A stretch of DNA of 64,000 bases from Theropithecus gelada (GCF_003255815.1 NC_037669.1:117573195-117637194); one strand, 5' to 3'; positions 24,006-38,217 are shown, counted from the stretch's first letter. Notes: generated by a model from the letters alone, not told the origin. Translations and numbers: made by a program.

Positions 24006-25919
24006 TTTTTTGTTTTAAAATAACATGTTTTAGCATTACTCATCATGCAAAAGGAAATTAGGAAAGATTGGAACTTGAAAGAGAATGAAAATATGGGCCT
24101 TCTGTGTAATATGATATGGATATCTCCTACGAAACCTTGATTCTGCAAAACTCCCCACTGAAAATAAGAGGGTATATTGGAAGGATAGGTCTGGAGTACA
24201 ACACCTAAAATCTACACAACTTTGTAACTAGAGCACTACTAAAAATAATAACAATCCCAGTAAAACAATAGCATAATTAAAAATACATGTTTACTCTTTA
24301 ATAAATTAACACTATAGTAAATATAAAACTTTATTTTCTAAAATCTCCCCGAACATAAGGTTAGGTTAGAAAGCTTAGAGCGTGCTGAATTACAGGAAGG
24401 GTGAAATGCACAAAAATAAGAGGAAAAATAAACCACAATAGCAATTTCATGAGAAAGCACATGACTAAATTAAGCCGAAGAGAAGGCCACGGAATGAATA
24501 AATATCATTTACAGCACAGTGTTCACCCACAGCTGGCAGTATCCAGCATTATTAGTCCACATTCTATTCTAGTGCACTTTCCATTTTACTGCTATTACTT
24601 TTGGTAAGATGTAATATTAACATGTTGGTTTTCTTAAAAAATGTATGAACCAAAACAACATAGGCATTATGTAATCATTATTCTCTTATTGACCAATCTT
24701 GTATGAGCTAATTCTTGTTACAGAACACTAACATTAGCAGAAGTCTTACCATATATAACAATTTACTACTAGACAGGAATTAATAGCCTTAAATGTTTTT
24801 ATTAGAAAACACACTGAAACTTAGTTGGTATTTATATAGGCTGAATCTAATCAGGAGAAAGAAATCAGGGGAAGTTTGAAATCATTTTGACATAAAGAAT
24901 TATTGATTATGATAGAAGAGTTGCCATAATGATAGACAGAGAACTCTAGTGGAAATTGATCCAAGACCTGAGACAGAGTGTCCAAGGAAAGATAAATTTG
25001 AGAAGATCGTTCAAACCTGGTAGAGGAAAATATGGTTGTGGTTCAGTTAGTTAAGGAAAGAGTTTGCTGAATTGCTAAACCAAAGCTGGTCCTCAGTGGC
25101 TAGACAAGCAGGAGCAACTCTCTGGAGTGCAGAGAAGTTAAAGCTGTGGGCAGATACCAGATAGAATTGAGGCATCACTGGGAATATGAAGAATAGTGCT
25201 GTGTTTGTATCAGGATGAAAATAAACCTTCAAGACACAAACAAGCTAGAATGACAAATAGGCACTGAGAAGCATTAGGGAAGAGTGGGGTTTGGGGCAGT
25301 ACTGAAGTGAAGAGTGAGTGAGTAGGGAGACTAGAGAGTGGAGGGAAGGAGGAAGTCACTGCAATGGTTGCTAGTGAAACCAGGAGCTGGAGAAGCCTTC
25401 CTCTACAGGAACCTAGCGTTCTTCCTTTGTACAGTATGGGCCGAGTGATTCTGGGACAGCTTCTAGGAATGAAGATTGGGAAGCAATCCCATTAAATGGC
25501 CAATCCACTGGGGCCCCAAGCTTGGTGCATGTGAGACTGAGGGGAGGATGCAGGGAGTAGGGATCTCGACCAAAGCTCTAGCCCATGCTATGTAAGACTT
25601 TGGACTGTGTTGCTGCTGCTTAAGTCAATGGCTGCAAAAAGCACACAGTAGCCAAACACTGTATAAAGCTGATCCCTATTAGCACCTAGCACTGAAGATT
25701 CTGTGCAGGCCACGTAGTGGATAAAAAGGCATATTCTATAGGAGTCGATGAGCAACCCTCTCCAGAAGCAGGAAGAAAAATCTTTCTCCTTCAATGTCCC
25801 TTAAGATGTCTCAGTAGGCAAAAAAGAAATATTTATAAGGCCAACTCCTTTTCTCTGTTTTTAAAGTGTGAATTTGGAGCTTAGAGGCAATAAATCAAAG
25901 ACCATCACAGTATTCATCT
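24006..25919. other. Intergenic DNA, nothing recognised
   Basis: Nearly 2 kb without a recognisable repeat or credible gene. Frames at 24401-24607, 25047-25232 and 25588-25794 are short and motif-free. The stretch 25250-25560 is somewhat GC-richer but has no CpG island, splice-site pattern or conserved domain that I can see. Confidence 0.4.
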
Positions 25920-27250
25920 TGGGAAGCTAGAAAAAGATAAATAAATCCAAAGAACATTGAAAGAAGACAATAATGAAGAAAAAAGGCAAATTCAAAGAAA
26001 TGAAAAAAACAAGAAAAGAATCAATAAACCTAAAACACTGGTTTTTGAAAAAACAACTAAAAGGAGCAAAGTTATTTTGGGATTGATCAAGAAAAATGTA
26101 ATAAAAACCCATAATAAATTTAAGAACTATAAAGGTAGAATTATAGCAAAGACATACAAATAAAATAACACTATAAAATACATTTACGCCACAACATTTG
26201 AAAACTTAAAGAAATAAATTATTTTTTAGAAAAATATAACTTACCAAAAGTAACTTAAGAAGAAAGAGAAAATTCCTAAAACCAACTATGATCATTAAAG
26301 AGATTATTCAGTAAATAAAAATCTACTTTCCAACCCACAAAAACAGAAAGAAAAGTAACAAAAAGACAAACCCACATAGTTTTACTGGCAACTTATTCCA
26401 AATTTCAAAAAAAAAAAGTAAAAGAAAGAAAAAATCTCAAGTAATTGTATAAGATTAATATAAGTTTAAGTCAAAGTCAGAGAATGACAGTATAAGAAAC
26501 AATTATAAGTTAATTTCACTTTGATACAGAGTAAGGCCAGACTAGAAAAGTTTGATCTAAATTCAAATGCTGCCAAGAATGATGACTGAAATCGAATTCA
26601 TGGTGACCTTCATTTCAAATTTATGTTAAAGCAGTAAACAACTAAAACGCAAAAAATATAAAGACTGAGAAAGTGGATACAGCTTTGTACTTCCTGCTTA
26701 GTCCCTCAGAGAGGTGCTTGTTAAGCTTGGTTTTCAACGCAGAGAGGGCAGAGTAAGAAACTCACCACATCAGAGGAGCCCAAGCCACTGGCATACTTCT
26801 ATTTCTGCATTAGGAAAAAAGAGAAGTCACACTATCCTTTAAAGGTCTATCTATAATTGTATAATACAATTCTTTTCTATAGTACAATGACACAATTTTG
26901 TGCCATTACTGCATTGTGTTTCTTAATGCATTTTTGCACCCACAGTAGGCATGAACACAGCCTACTACAAATCGACAAAGTCTAAAGATGCATATCTACA
27001 AATTGAAATCTGCAATGTATTTGATAAGTAAATCATGACCAGATTTGATATATTGTAGGAGTGCAATATAAAAAGCTCTAATACTGTAAAACATTACATT
27101 AATAGAGTAAAGAAGAAAGAGCATAATTTTGGTACATGCAGAAATAACCACATCTATACAATCAACTCCAACTTAAGAGTCATAAAAGATTCCTTAGCAA
27201 ACTAGAAATAGGAGAGATTTTTCTTAACTCAAACATAATGAATTATGGAG
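25920..27250 (+). mobile_element. Old L1M ORF2 fragments, sense
   Basis: Heavily diverged L1M ORF2. The order at 25935-26320 follows the region between the endonuclease and RT domains, and 27060-27240 follows the RT region (ACATTACATTAATAGAGTAA echoes the conserved 'catcatattaatagaataaa'). Frames are short and broken. The 68-codon sense frame at 25957-26163 (SRINKPKTLVFEK-like context) is a degenerate ORF2 piece. Confidence 0.5.
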
Positions 27251-27555
27251 GCTTTATGGTTTGGTAAATCTAACATTCATTTCCAATCCCTTTCCCAATA
27301 CTTTTTTTCATTATGTAGTTGAAAAGCTTATGGCTTACTTTCCCAACTTTTCTTGTAGAGTACTGCTCTGGGTAGCGGGATCTCCAGCAGCCATTTGGGG
27401 AACATTAAGAAAGGCCTATATATAGACTTATTTCACATGAGAAAAGTAAGCTTCTATGTGCTTGAGACACTAGACTCTTGTCACACTTTCCATTACCTGC
27501 AACTAAACACATTAATAAAAAACACAGATTATCTGACAAAGACATACAATGATTT
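27251..27555. other. Possible old LTR/MER fragment
   Basis: CAGCAGCCATTTGGGGAACA, then AAGCTTCTATGTGCTTGAGA, then TTACCTGCAACTAAACAC resembles the 3' part of a common mammalian LTR-like repeat ('taaacttctatcttgtttaagcc ... gcagctaaaccc'). No family is assigned. It interrupts L1M sequence. Confidence 0.35.
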
Positions 27556-27559
27556 CCTT

Positions 27560-28790
27560 AATTAATGTTGAATTTCTAGCAACATTGCCTTTAAAAATTA
27601 AGACATGGATGTCTATCATTAATGCTTTTATTTGTCATTATCTGACTTGTCTTGTCAGTCTAGGATGACAAGAACAAGAACTAAAGTCTATGAGATTTTG
27701 AAAGGAAAAATTTGAACTGCAATTTTCACAGAAAAATTGCAGTATTCATAAAATATTGAATAGATGTACAGGCAAATTATTACAATCAATAAAAGGAATT
27801 CAATAAGACTATTGGATAGAAGATAAATATTAAAAACTCAATTGTATTTTTATATTCCCACAGCTGTAAAACATGAGTTTTAAAAAGTAACAGTAAGACC
27901 TCTGCTTCCAACTATGATGAAGTAACAATGTCTAAAATAACTTCTTACTGTAAACAACTAGAAAATTGAAAAAATAGATCAAACACCTGTTTTCAGATAT
28001 TGCAAATTATACAGTATTAAGCTGTGATCCCCGTAAGAGAAAATGAAGGAAATGAGCCTTACAAACACCATAGCTTTCTTCCAGAAGGCACAGTCTGGAC
28101 TATGGTAGAATGAGAAGGATCACAAACAGAGCATGACGGTCTCACTGATCAAAGAGAAAAATATTTGAGTTTAGGGAGTCTAAGGTAGATAGAATTTGCA
28201 AGGCAAAGTTCCAGAGATGGAGAAACAATTCCAAAAAAGAGCTCCAAAAATCTGCATAAGAATCCCTTGAATCTGTTGCTAAATACTAAACTGTACATGT
28301 ATACAGTAAAACTGCATGAGGCTAAGAGTGACCAGGATTATATGTATAACTGCATAATTCCAAGCGGTCACACCGGGAAGGGAGCCATTTGAACTTCTGA
28401 CCAACTGAAGCGGATGGTTCTTGATGATCACCAGGGCAGTCCTAGAGACTCAGAGAGTCACACATTAGTACAGGAACTAAATTAGCCCTAAAAACTAGTC
28501 AATATCTACCCTATTGATGTTTAAAGATAAGCCTTGAAAAGAACACATTAATCTACAATAATTAAACTGTCTTTCAGAAAATGTCTAACAATCTTTAAAG
28601 AAAGATTACAAAATCCAAATACTCCACAGCATAAAATCGCAATTACTAGCAACCAATAAAAAAAAACAAGAAAGCCAAGAAGCAAGAAATTATGACTCAC
28701 AAGTAAAATAGTAAGTTCCATAAAATCTCATCAAACTATGATGAAAAGTGATTTCATCAACCTGATAATGAACATCTGTTAAATACTGCA
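27560..28790 (+). mobile_element. Old L1M fragments (ORF2, then 5'UTR-like), sense
   Basis: 27660-27890 resembles ORF2 downstream of the RT active site: ATTGTATTTTTATATTCCCA echoes 'catttctatacacc'. About 27900-28780 resembles an L1M 5'UTR and the ORF1 start, with ATTACTAGCAACCAATAAAA, AGAAGCAAGAAATTATGACT and CACAAGTAAAATA. The presence of 5'UTR after ORF2 implies two separate old elements in tandem. Boundaries are approximate. Confidence 0.45.
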
Positions 28791-30684
28791 ACTAACATAT
28801 AGTTCAGGTTGAAAAATACATATGCTTCCTTCAATCTGCAGTACAAGAAAAGGATCTCAGTTCCCCTTGCTTCATTCAAAAGTTAATGAAAAGGTACACA
28901 TCCTGAAGGGAAAAAAATACATTTGTTTTTACTTATAGTATTAATGTATGTAGTAAATTCTAATGGAACTTTTAAAAACTATGGAAAATTATAAGTGACT
29001 TGAACAAATAGACAAATATCAGTTGTTCTACATTCCAGCACAAACAATTGGAACTTGACTTTTAAAACATATTATTTATAATACCATGCCAACCAGAAAA
29101 CATTTAGCGTTATATTTAGCAAGACATTTGCAAGAAATTTATGAGGGAAAGGAAAACTAAATAAATTGGAAAATGTAGTGTATTTCATGAATTAGAAGTC
29201 TCAAAAATGTCAGTATTTCAATTCTCTTCCAGCTGATCTACAGATTCAAAGCATTACCAATCAAAATCCCACCAAGTTTTTTTAATTGACAACCTGATCC
29301 TAATTCTTGAAAAATACTAATGACATAAAAAAGCCCGAACAATTTGCAAAAAGAAAAACAAAGCTGGAGAATTGTATATTACTTGTATTTAAAATTAACT
29401 ATAATGGTACAATAATCAAGATAATGTAAAACTGGCGTTTTGATTGAGATGGAATTATAGAAAAGAATAGAAAGTTCAGAAATAAATCCAAACATATACG
29501 CTCAATCAATTTTTGACAAAGGTGTCAAAATAATTTGACAGTCATTTCAACAATTGGACTAAAACAAATTGGATATCTATATGGAAAATAATGAACACTA
29601 ACCCTTATCTCATACCATACACAAAAATTAACTTGAATGATTAATAGACTTAAATATAAAATTTAACACCACAAAACTTCTAGAAAATTATAAAAAATAC
29701 AAGTAGCATTTTTTTCTAAATGAAAACAGTAAAATATTTGCAACTTTGAGATAAGCAAATATATCTTAGCTAGGACACAAAAATCAGAAAATGTAAGTTT
29801 AAAAAGTTTATTGGAGTTTATTAAAATTTTAAAAATCTATGTTTAAAAAGGTGCTTAAAAATACCTAAAGATAGACTACTGACTTGAAAAAAATATTTGT
29901 GATTTACATGTCTAACAAGAGACTTTTATCCAGAATATATCAAGGCCTTGTAAATCTGAACTATAAGAGACACACAACCCAATTTTTTAAGTAAAAACAA
30001 GATTTATAAGAATTTCATAGGACAACATACACACAGAGGCAATAAGCACATGGAAAGATGCTTTACATCACTAGAAATACAAAAATGGACATTAAAACCA
30101 CATTTTGATATCAACAAATACATATAAAAACGACTAAAATTCAAAACACTAACAACTTTACACATTGTTGAAGTTATAGAGCAAAAACCCTCATCTTTTG
30201 CTGGTGGAAATGAAAAATTGTACAGCCACTTTGAAAAACAGTACTGGAGTTTCTTAAAATGCTAAACATACATTTCACATGTCACATTACTATTCCACTA
30301 CTATATATGTACCCCAAAAAGATGAAAATGTAGTTAATCTAAAGACTTGTGCGTAAGTGTTTACAGCATGTTAAAAGATAATAGCCTAAACCTGGAAATA
30401 ACCGAAGTTTTCATGAGCGGTTGAATAGACAAATAATTTGGAAAGAACTAGAATCAAATTATTGATATATACAAAATCATGATTAAATCTCACAAAACAT
30501 TATGCTGTGTGACAGAAGTGAGACATAAACAATGTGTACCATATGATTCTGTTTGTATAAAACATTGGAAAAAAATTTGATCTATTCTTACAGAAGACAT
30601 ATCATTGATTACCCATGGGCAGAAGAGATGATTGGGTGGACTGAGAAAGAGAACAAGGGATTGTTTTTAATAATAAAAATTATT

Positions 30685-31013
<329 letters not shown>

Positions 31014-31149
31014 TTTATCTTGACTGTGGTGGTGATTATGTGGGTGATACTTTTTCAAAACTCATCAAATTACACACGTGATAGGTTCTGGTTATATTAT
31101 ATTAATTTATATTATTAAAGCTGACTTCAGAGAAAATAATTACAGTTTC

Positions 31150-31965
31150 CACAAAAATGTAGGGTACCTAGCAATAACATTAACAAAACATATGCAAGAA
31201 CTTGGTAAAAAAAAAAAATCAAAATTTGAAGTTATTTAAAAAGATCCACATAAATAGATGTATATACTATGTTTATTAATAGAAAGGCAGACTATAGTGA
31301 AGATGCAATTTCTCCTCAATTAAGCTATAAATTAAGTGCAATTTCAGTCAAACCTAACAGTTTTATTTTTTGTAACTTAAGCTTATTTCAAAATGTACAT
31401 AAAAGTATTAAGGGCCAGGATACTAAAAACAAACAGAAGTCAGAATAAGTAAAAAGTAGTGTTAGAAGTTTCCTAACAGATATCTAGATTATTTTAAAGT
31501 TAAAATTAACATTGTATTTGGTCTTGGCACAAGAATAGGCCAATAAACTAGTGGAACTAAAGAAGCTCAAAGAAGACCCCAGTATACTTAAAAACGCCAC
31601 AAAGTGCCATTGCAAGGCAATGAAGAATGAATGAATTATATCATTAATAGTCCTAGGGAAATTGATTAGCCATCTAGGAAAAAAAAATGGACTCCACTTC
31701 ATACCATATGCATTACACATTCCTGTTGCATCAAAGACCAACATGTGAAAGGTAAAAATTTAGAATATTTATTAGAATATCCTAATAATCTTTGAGTTGG
31801 GAAGTTTTTGTACACAAGACAAAAACTACAAGCTATAGGGAAAAATAAATTAATACATATGACAACATTAAAATTAAAGAAAAACCTGTCCATCAAGATA
31901 TGTTTTTAACTGATGTTTCAGGTATTGATTCCTATGTTAAAAAAATACTCCAAAATTTAGGAGCT
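31150..31965 (+). mobile_element. Old L1M ORF2 fragment, sense (left part)
   Basis: ATGCAATTTCTCCTCAATTA, then AAGTGCAATTTCAGTCAAAC, then CAATGAAGAATGAATGAATT and CCTGTTGCATCAAAGACC follow ORF2 downstream of the RT. It resumes at about 32340 after about 375 bp of other sequence. No intact frame remains. Confidence 0.6.
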
Positions 31966-32339
31966 AGCTTAAAAACAGCAATCATTTTATTTGTTCACGA
32001 ATATGCAATGTGAGCTGGGCTCAGCTGAGCCTTTTGCTGGTATTGTCAGTCGTCATTCATGTGGCTGCAATCTTCCGCTGGGTTAACGAGGGCTGGATCA
32101 GTTAGGGTGCTGACATAGCTGGCCTGCTGTACCTCTTTAAGTGATTCTGGGTGTCAGCCCACTATGTGACTTCTTTACATGGTCTGTCTAGCAGTGGTTT
32201 CTTCCATGGTGGCTCAGGACTCTCAAGTACAAAAGTCAAATGTGCCAGATCTTCTTAAGACAGAACTTGGCACAAAACTTGCACAACTTCTTCTCTCTTG
32301 GATTCTACCAGGTAAAGCAACTCATAACTGATATAGCAT
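31966..32339. other. Interspersed repeat interrupting L1M, family unassigned
   Basis: This is a more GC-rich block (GAGCTGGGCTCAGCTGAGCC, CATGTGGCTGCAATCTTCC, CTGGATCAGTTAGGGTGCTG) that splits the L1M. It resembles a common old MER repeat with 'catgtggctgcaggtcagctggg', whose name I do not assert. No coding potential is seen. Confidence 0.4.
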
Positions 32340-32757
32340 TTTAGACTCTCAAGACTGACAAAAAGTAAAAAAGTCTTACCAAGAGTTGATGATAGTGTGG
32401 AGACTGCTGGTGGAAGTGTAAATTGTTACATGAGATTTTAGAGGTTGATCAGCCAACATTTTATAAAATTTTAAAACCACATAGTTCCAAAACTAACAGT
32501 TTCACTGTTATGTTATATATGACCTAGAAAAGTCTTATGTACATACATAAGGAGACAAATACAAAAATGTTCATAGTAGCTTTGTTTGCAACAGAAAAAC
32601 TAGAAAACTAAGTCTATTGATGTGAGAATGGACAAACTGTGGTAAAGTCATGCAATGGAATATTATACAGCAATGAAAATAAAGTAGAACTGCATTTATC
32701 AATATGGGAAAAATAATCAAAAACACAATGTTAGGTAAAAAAAAGTAAGTTGCCAGG

Positions 32758-32788
<31 letters not shown>

Positions 32789-33085
32789 TATATAGTATGT
32801 TACTAAAATATGGAAAATGATACTATATATTATTTAGCAATACACATTTAAGTGGGAAAAGTATGAAAATATATAGGAGGTTAAACAACAAATTAAAAAT
32901 AGTAGTTACTTTGAGGCATGATCTAATGCAATGACATTATTGTACCGTGCATGAAAGAGCTTCATCTGTATTTTTAATGCTTTCTTTGTTAGACTGCATA
33001 GTGATGCAGAAAAGAAGTCTTTAAAAAAGTATCTGTGTAAGTGTGAAGTGTATCATAATATAAATAAGCAAAATAAATAAAACAC
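32340..33085 (+). mobile_element. Old L1M ORF2 end and 3'UTR, sense (right part)
   Basis: GACTGCTGGTGGAAGTGTAA, then TGTTCATAGTAGCTTTGTTT, then GTCATGCAATGGAATATTAT and AGTGATGCAGAAAAGAAG continue the order of the L1M fragment ending at about 31965. It contains a TA/CA microsatellite. No frame is preserved. Confidence 0.65.
32757..32788. repeat. (TA)n(CA)n compound microsatellite
   Basis: Eight TA units are followed by about eight CA units inside L1M 3' sequence. It is likely to be length-polymorphic. Confidence 0.9.
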
Positions 33086-33763
33086 CATGAAGAAAAGTAC
33101 TGAACATTATAGCCTAAGGTGATCACGTTGGCTTACTTAGAGCTTAGAAAGATAGATCTTAGAAGAATCAATAGAAAGTCTTTCTGGAATAAATGGGAGA
33201 AAGTGTAGTCACTAGTCATAGATCTTTGCCTATATCTACTAACCAGCCAGAGGCCCTTCTCAAAGAAGACAATCATACAGCTCACTAAAGGGGTCTTTTC
33301 CTCTAGGATTATGTACCTTCTTTATTAAAACAATCTCTTAAGGTACTTTCTTCTATGTGTGATGAAATTAAATTAATATCCAAAGTTAGGTCTTGCCTAT
33401 TCCATCTAAAACCAATCTGGCTTATAGCAACATGAATATTTATAAAATATGTTTCCCATTATCAGACAAAAAGATATGTGTGCAAAGATATCAATTACAT
33501 TCTCTCCAAAACTGTAGAACAGAAATGTTTCCAAGCTAGAATATAAAGTTATTTCTCCCCTAGAAAATACCCTGTGGAGCACGCAAGCATTATTTTCTTC
33601 ATTCCACTTTAGGGATGTTTGATACAATGAAGAATCTGCCATATAATGAGATCATGTGTTCAAAATAAATACAGATACAGCCAGTAGAATTGTCTGTTTC
33701 TGGATCATGTTTAAGAGCATGCGTTCTTTGTGTTTAGAGACAATGTGTGATGAGAAATATGTA
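33086..33763. other. Intergenic DNA, nothing recognised
   Basis: No repeat or gene is recognised. A 78-codon antisense frame (33406-33642) lacks motifs. Confidence 0.45.
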
Positions 33764-33775
33764 ATTATGCTCTAG

Positions 33776-34062
33776 GGTCAGGGCATGGTGACTCACACCT
33801 GTAATTCCTGCACTTTGGGAAGCAAGGAAGGAGTACTGCTTGAAGCCAGAAGTGCAATAATAGTCTGGGAAACACAGTGAGACCTCATCTCTTCCAAAAA
33901 GGAAAAAGAAAAACTAGTCCAGCATGGTGGCACACACATGTAATCCCACCTATTTGGAAAGCTGAGGAAGGAGGATTTTTGTGCCCAGGAGTTCAAGTTT
34001 ACGGTGAGCCATGATTGCACCACTGAACTCCAGCCTGGTCCACAGAGCAAGATCTGGTCTCA
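33776..34062 (+). mobile_element. AluJ-like SINE with target duplication
   Basis: A strongly diverged dimeric Alu (GGTCAGGGCATGGTGACTCA ... CACTGAACTCCAGCCTGG), consistent with AluJ age. Direct repeats ATTATGCTCTAG (33764-33775) and ATTATGCTTTAG (34135-34146) bound it, with one mismatch. Its tail has become a compound microsatellite. Confidence 0.9.
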
Positions 34063-34117
34063 AAATAAATAAATAAATAAATAAATATACACACACACAC
34101 ACACATATATATATATG
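34063..34117. repeat. (AAAT)n(AC)n(AT)n tail microsatellite
   Basis: Repeats grown from the A-rich tail of the preceding Alu: AAAT units, then AC units, then AT units. Confidence 0.9.
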
Positions 34118-34161
34118 AAAGAAAAAAACATATGATTATGCTTTAGAAAGTAAATTGTATT

Positions 34162-34487
<326 letters not shown>

Positions 34488-34779
34488 TAGAAGGTAAATT
34501 TTATTTACCTTGAAGTGATGATCTAATATATAATCCCTTCCATCTATTCTCACACATACATACACATCAATATAGTTTTACCAATAAATCTGATGGTAAA
34601 GCCACACATTTAAAAAAACAAACTTGTGAGTGTGAATGCATGTATATTCGATGGAAAGAGGAGAAATATGAACTGTCTTCTTTGATCAAACCTACAGAAT
34701 TGTGTGTGACAAGATAATTTCAAAATATCATTCTTCTTAAAACTACTTAGAAGATAAGCAATTCAAAAACAACCTAAAC

Positions 34780-35058
34780 AATTAACTCCTACTCATTCTT
34801 CAAAATGGAATGCTAGTAAAACCTCCTTGGAAAGCTTTCCCGGGAACCTCCTTTCTAGCAGCTGCATTAGGCACATCTCTCAGCGGCCTCCAGGATCTCT
34901 TCCGCTATGGCACTGACCCTAGTCCTCTGTAACAGTCCTTGTTGTGTCTCTCTCCTCATTAGAAGATGAACACCTGGAGTCTGATCTTTTTCAGAGTCCT
35001 CAACCTGTCATCATGTCAAGCACCTCATATTCACTCAACAAATATTCGATAATCTAAA
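34780..35058 (+). mobile_element. L2 LINE 3' end, sense
   Basis: CATTCTTCAAAATGGAATGC, then GAAAGCTTTCCCGGGAACC, then CTCCTCATTAGAAGATGAAC and finally CACTCAACAAATATTCGATA give the standard L2 tail order ('cttccctgac ... ctccccactagaatgtaagc ... caataaatatttg'). It is non-coding and old. Confidence 0.75.
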
Positions 35059-36420
35059 TTTTTTCTGACATATATTCTGGATCTGCATCCCTACAAATAT
35101 CAATCTAAGGCTCTATTCTAATCCAGGCAGAAAGTTTTTCAGGCAAGCTGCAAGGACAAAAAAAAAAATGCTGCTTTTTCAGCAACATGCTTCCACTTTA
35201 TGTTTTTATTTTCCTCTCTTTCTGCAGTAGAGCATTCTGTGTCATAACCAGAGACAAGTCTTCTAATAGAAATAGCGGTTACTTTCCTATTTTCCAGAAC
35301 ATTGTGTTTAAAATATACTTTAAATGAAGTTCGTGAAAGATGCCAATGATATAAGCTTACTTTAATGCATATCTTAGCAACAAAGATAGCACTTCATTCA
35401 ACTTGCATTAAAATTTTATCTTGGCTAATATTTAATATGTTTTCATAATATGCCTGGGTTCTTGTCACAGTATGTATAGATATATGCAAGAACTCCCCTC
35501 TCAAAAACTGGAATAAGGGATTGAATTATGTATTGGACAAAAAGAAGTGACAGATGGTATTATAGATCACGCTGAAACACGGGTATTTATACAATAAGCA
35601 TTAAATACATTTCTCTAGATAAATGAGGTTATTTGCAGGTATGACGCACCTAACCCTGAAATAATGGTTTATTTTAGGTTTGAGTGCATCACACAGCTTA
35701 TTTTAGAGACTGCATCTGTCAGAATAAAACTGATGTGGTCCAGAAATTAAAAAGATATCAAAAAAGAACTCCAAACATACCTAGAAATGTGCGACTATAA
35801 AGAGAACATAAAACTGAAGGTTAGAATTCCTTGGTGGTGGAAGGGGAATAAAATTAATAATTGAACTTCAAAAGGAACTGAGGAAAAAGAAGTTAAGATC
35901 ATGATGACTGTTGCTTAAAAAACATCCCATGCATAAAGAACTGCAGCCAAGTACACAAAGTCTAAATGACTGTTGAGATCTTACAGCAATCCATGCAATC
36001 AATATGATTTCCTTTAATTATTAGAGACCAAAATAGATATTTTGAGTATGTAAAAGATGGATTCTACAAACAAAATTCAAAATCACTGCTATTTTCAGTT
36101 TGCATTTTGAAAACTCATCCTTAAGAAAAGCTGAGGGAAATCAAAGTAATCTTTTCATTATAAATTTTATTATCCAACTTATTTCTCATGTCTGCTTTTA
36201 ATTATTTCTCTTCATGGAGAAAGTAAATTATTTTTTCAAAAAATTGATTTTATTCAGCACCTAGCAGTGATGTCCCTCAATTTAAACCAATGACCAGTCC
36301 ACTTTTTTTCTGAAATCACCAACATTTTGCTTGAAAATTTATTGTTTATGCAACTTAACAGAAAAATACTACATTATAAAGAAATACAACACTTTGGTCA
36401 TTGACACTCCACATATACAA
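35059..36420. other. Intergenic DNA, nothing recognised
   Basis: About 1.36 kb of AT-rich sequence with no recognisable repeat, no open frame above threshold and no exon-like signal. Confidence 0.45.
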
Positions 36421-37180
36421 CAGTGGTCTCGTAAGATTATAATTGCTTCTTGACGTCTTGATCTGATTCTGTATAGGCCTAGGCTAATGTATGCCTCTGT
36501 GCCGTACTTTGTAACAAAAATGTTTAAACAGTAAAATACAATAGAAAATAAAAAAGTTTTAAATAGAGCTTATAGAGTAAGGATATCAAGAAAGAACACA
36601 CTTTTGTTGTATGGTTGTACAATGTGTTTGTTTTAAGTGCTATTATGAGTCAAAAACTTTAAGATAATCTAAAAGTTTATAGAATAAGAGGGTTATAGTA
36701 AATTAAGCTTTACTTATTATTAAATAAAAACATTTTCTATAAATTAGGTGTCACCTAAGTGTACATGTTTATAAAGGCTATATTAGTGTACAGTTAGGTT
36801 TGAGGCCTTCACACTCACTTACCATCCACTCACTGACTCACCCAGAGCAACTTCTGGTCCTGTATGCTCCATTCACAGTAAGTGCCCTATGCAGGTATAC
36901 CATTTTTAATCTTTTATACCGTATTTTACTGTACATGTTCTATGTTTAAATACACAAATACTTATCATTGTCTTACAACTGCCTACAGTGTTCAGTATAG
37001 TAACATGCTGTACAGGTTTAGAGTCTAGGAGCAATAGGCTGTGCCATCCAGCCCAGGTATGCAGGAGGCTATACCACCTAGACTTGTGTAAGAAAATGTA
37101 TAATATTTGCACAATAATGAAATCACCTAATGACATATTTCTCAGGATGTATCCCTATTGTTAAGTGACATACAACTATA
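36421..37180. mobile_element. DNA transposon copy, family unassigned (Tigger-like age)
   Basis: It begins CAGTGGTCTCGTAAGATTAT and ends GTATCCCTATTGTTAAGTGA. Between lie TGTATAGGCCTAGGCTAATG, TCACTGACTCACCCAGAGCA, GTTCAGTATAGTAACATGCT and AGGAGCAATAGGCTGTGCCA. I recognise these as a common primate and eutherian DNA transposon, with a consensus end 'cgtatccccgtcgttaagcg'. No transposase frame remains. I leave the family name open. Confidence 0.6.
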
Positions 37181-37630
37181 ATATTTTCTATCATATTCAC
37201 TAAGATTTCTGGATTGTAGGAACAATTTCTTCAATGTAATGCTCATTTTGGAGGCTGATCTGTGGCCTCCCCTGACACCCCTGTGCAGCTATGCCCTTGA
37301 CCCTATTTCCAAGTATAGAGTGGGACATTCTGTCATTTATCAATCACTTACTGGTACATAACATTACCCACTCTTTTTTAAAAAGTAAAAGTAAAATACT
37401 AAATTGAAATCAAAGTGCTTACTTGCATTTGAGAAAAATTTTGGTAACACAATATACAAGTCCCACTATTTCCTTTTAAATATTCATGTAAGCATGAATA
37501 TGAAATATGCTTACATATGCATTGATGATAATCTCTTTAGAACAAAAATGATTATATAAAAATCAACTTACATGTTACCAAAGAACAAAAAGTCTTTCTA
37601 TGTTTTCTCCCTGGTTATCCTATCTAAATA
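37181..37630. other. Intergenic spacer, nothing recognised
   Basis: About 450 bp between two DNA transposons, with no identified feature. ATATGCTTACATATGCA near 37505 is a small palindrome-like motif. Confidence 0.4.
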
Positions 37631-38062
37631 CAAGAATACCTCATTTTTTTTTTTGCATTCTGCTTTATTGCACTTTGCAGATACTGCATGTTTTACAAAT
37701 GGAAGGTCTGTGGCAACCCTGCATTCAGCAAGTCTACTGGGGACATTTTCTCAATACCATGTATTCACTTTGTGTTTCTTTATCCCATTTTGGTAATTCT
37801 TGCAATATTTCCAACTTCTTGAAATGATTATATCTGTTATGGTAGTCTATAATCAGTGGTCTATGATGATTGATTTCTGATGTTACTATTGTGTTTTGGA
37901 ACTGCACAAACTGTACCATTATGAGACAGTAAACTTAACTGATGAAAGTTGTGTGTGTTCTGATTCCTCCACTGATCATTCCCTTCCTCTCTTCCTCTTT
38001 CAGGCCTCCCTATTCCATGAGATATAACAATATTGAAATTAGCTTCATTAATAACCCTACAA

Positions 38063-38217
38063 TGATCTCTAAGTGTTCAAGTGAAAAAAAAAAAAAGAGT
38101 CACATGTCTCTTACTTTAAATCAAAAGCTAGAAATGATTAAGCTTAATGAAGAAGTCATGTTGAAAGCTGAGACAGTCCAAAAGCTAGTCCTCTTGTGCC
38201 AGTTAACTAAGTTGTGA
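38063..38217 (+). pseudogene. Tigger1 transposase amino-terminal remnant
   Basis: The frame at 37942-38217 contains, from the ATG at 38063, MISKCSSEKKKKSHMSLTLN followed by QKLEMIKLNEE. This is the start of a Tigger1 transposase and its first CENP-B/pogo-type helix-turn-helix. Two or three substitutions in the recognition segment and a stop at 38217 end it after about 51 residues, against several hundred in the intact protein. It is related to the TIGD1-type domesticated proteins. Confidence 0.85.

Noticed and set aside
36421..37180. Naming of the DNA transposon as a specific Tigger or Zombi family
   Set aside because: I recognise the consensus phrases but cannot recall the family name with certainty, so it is left unassigned.
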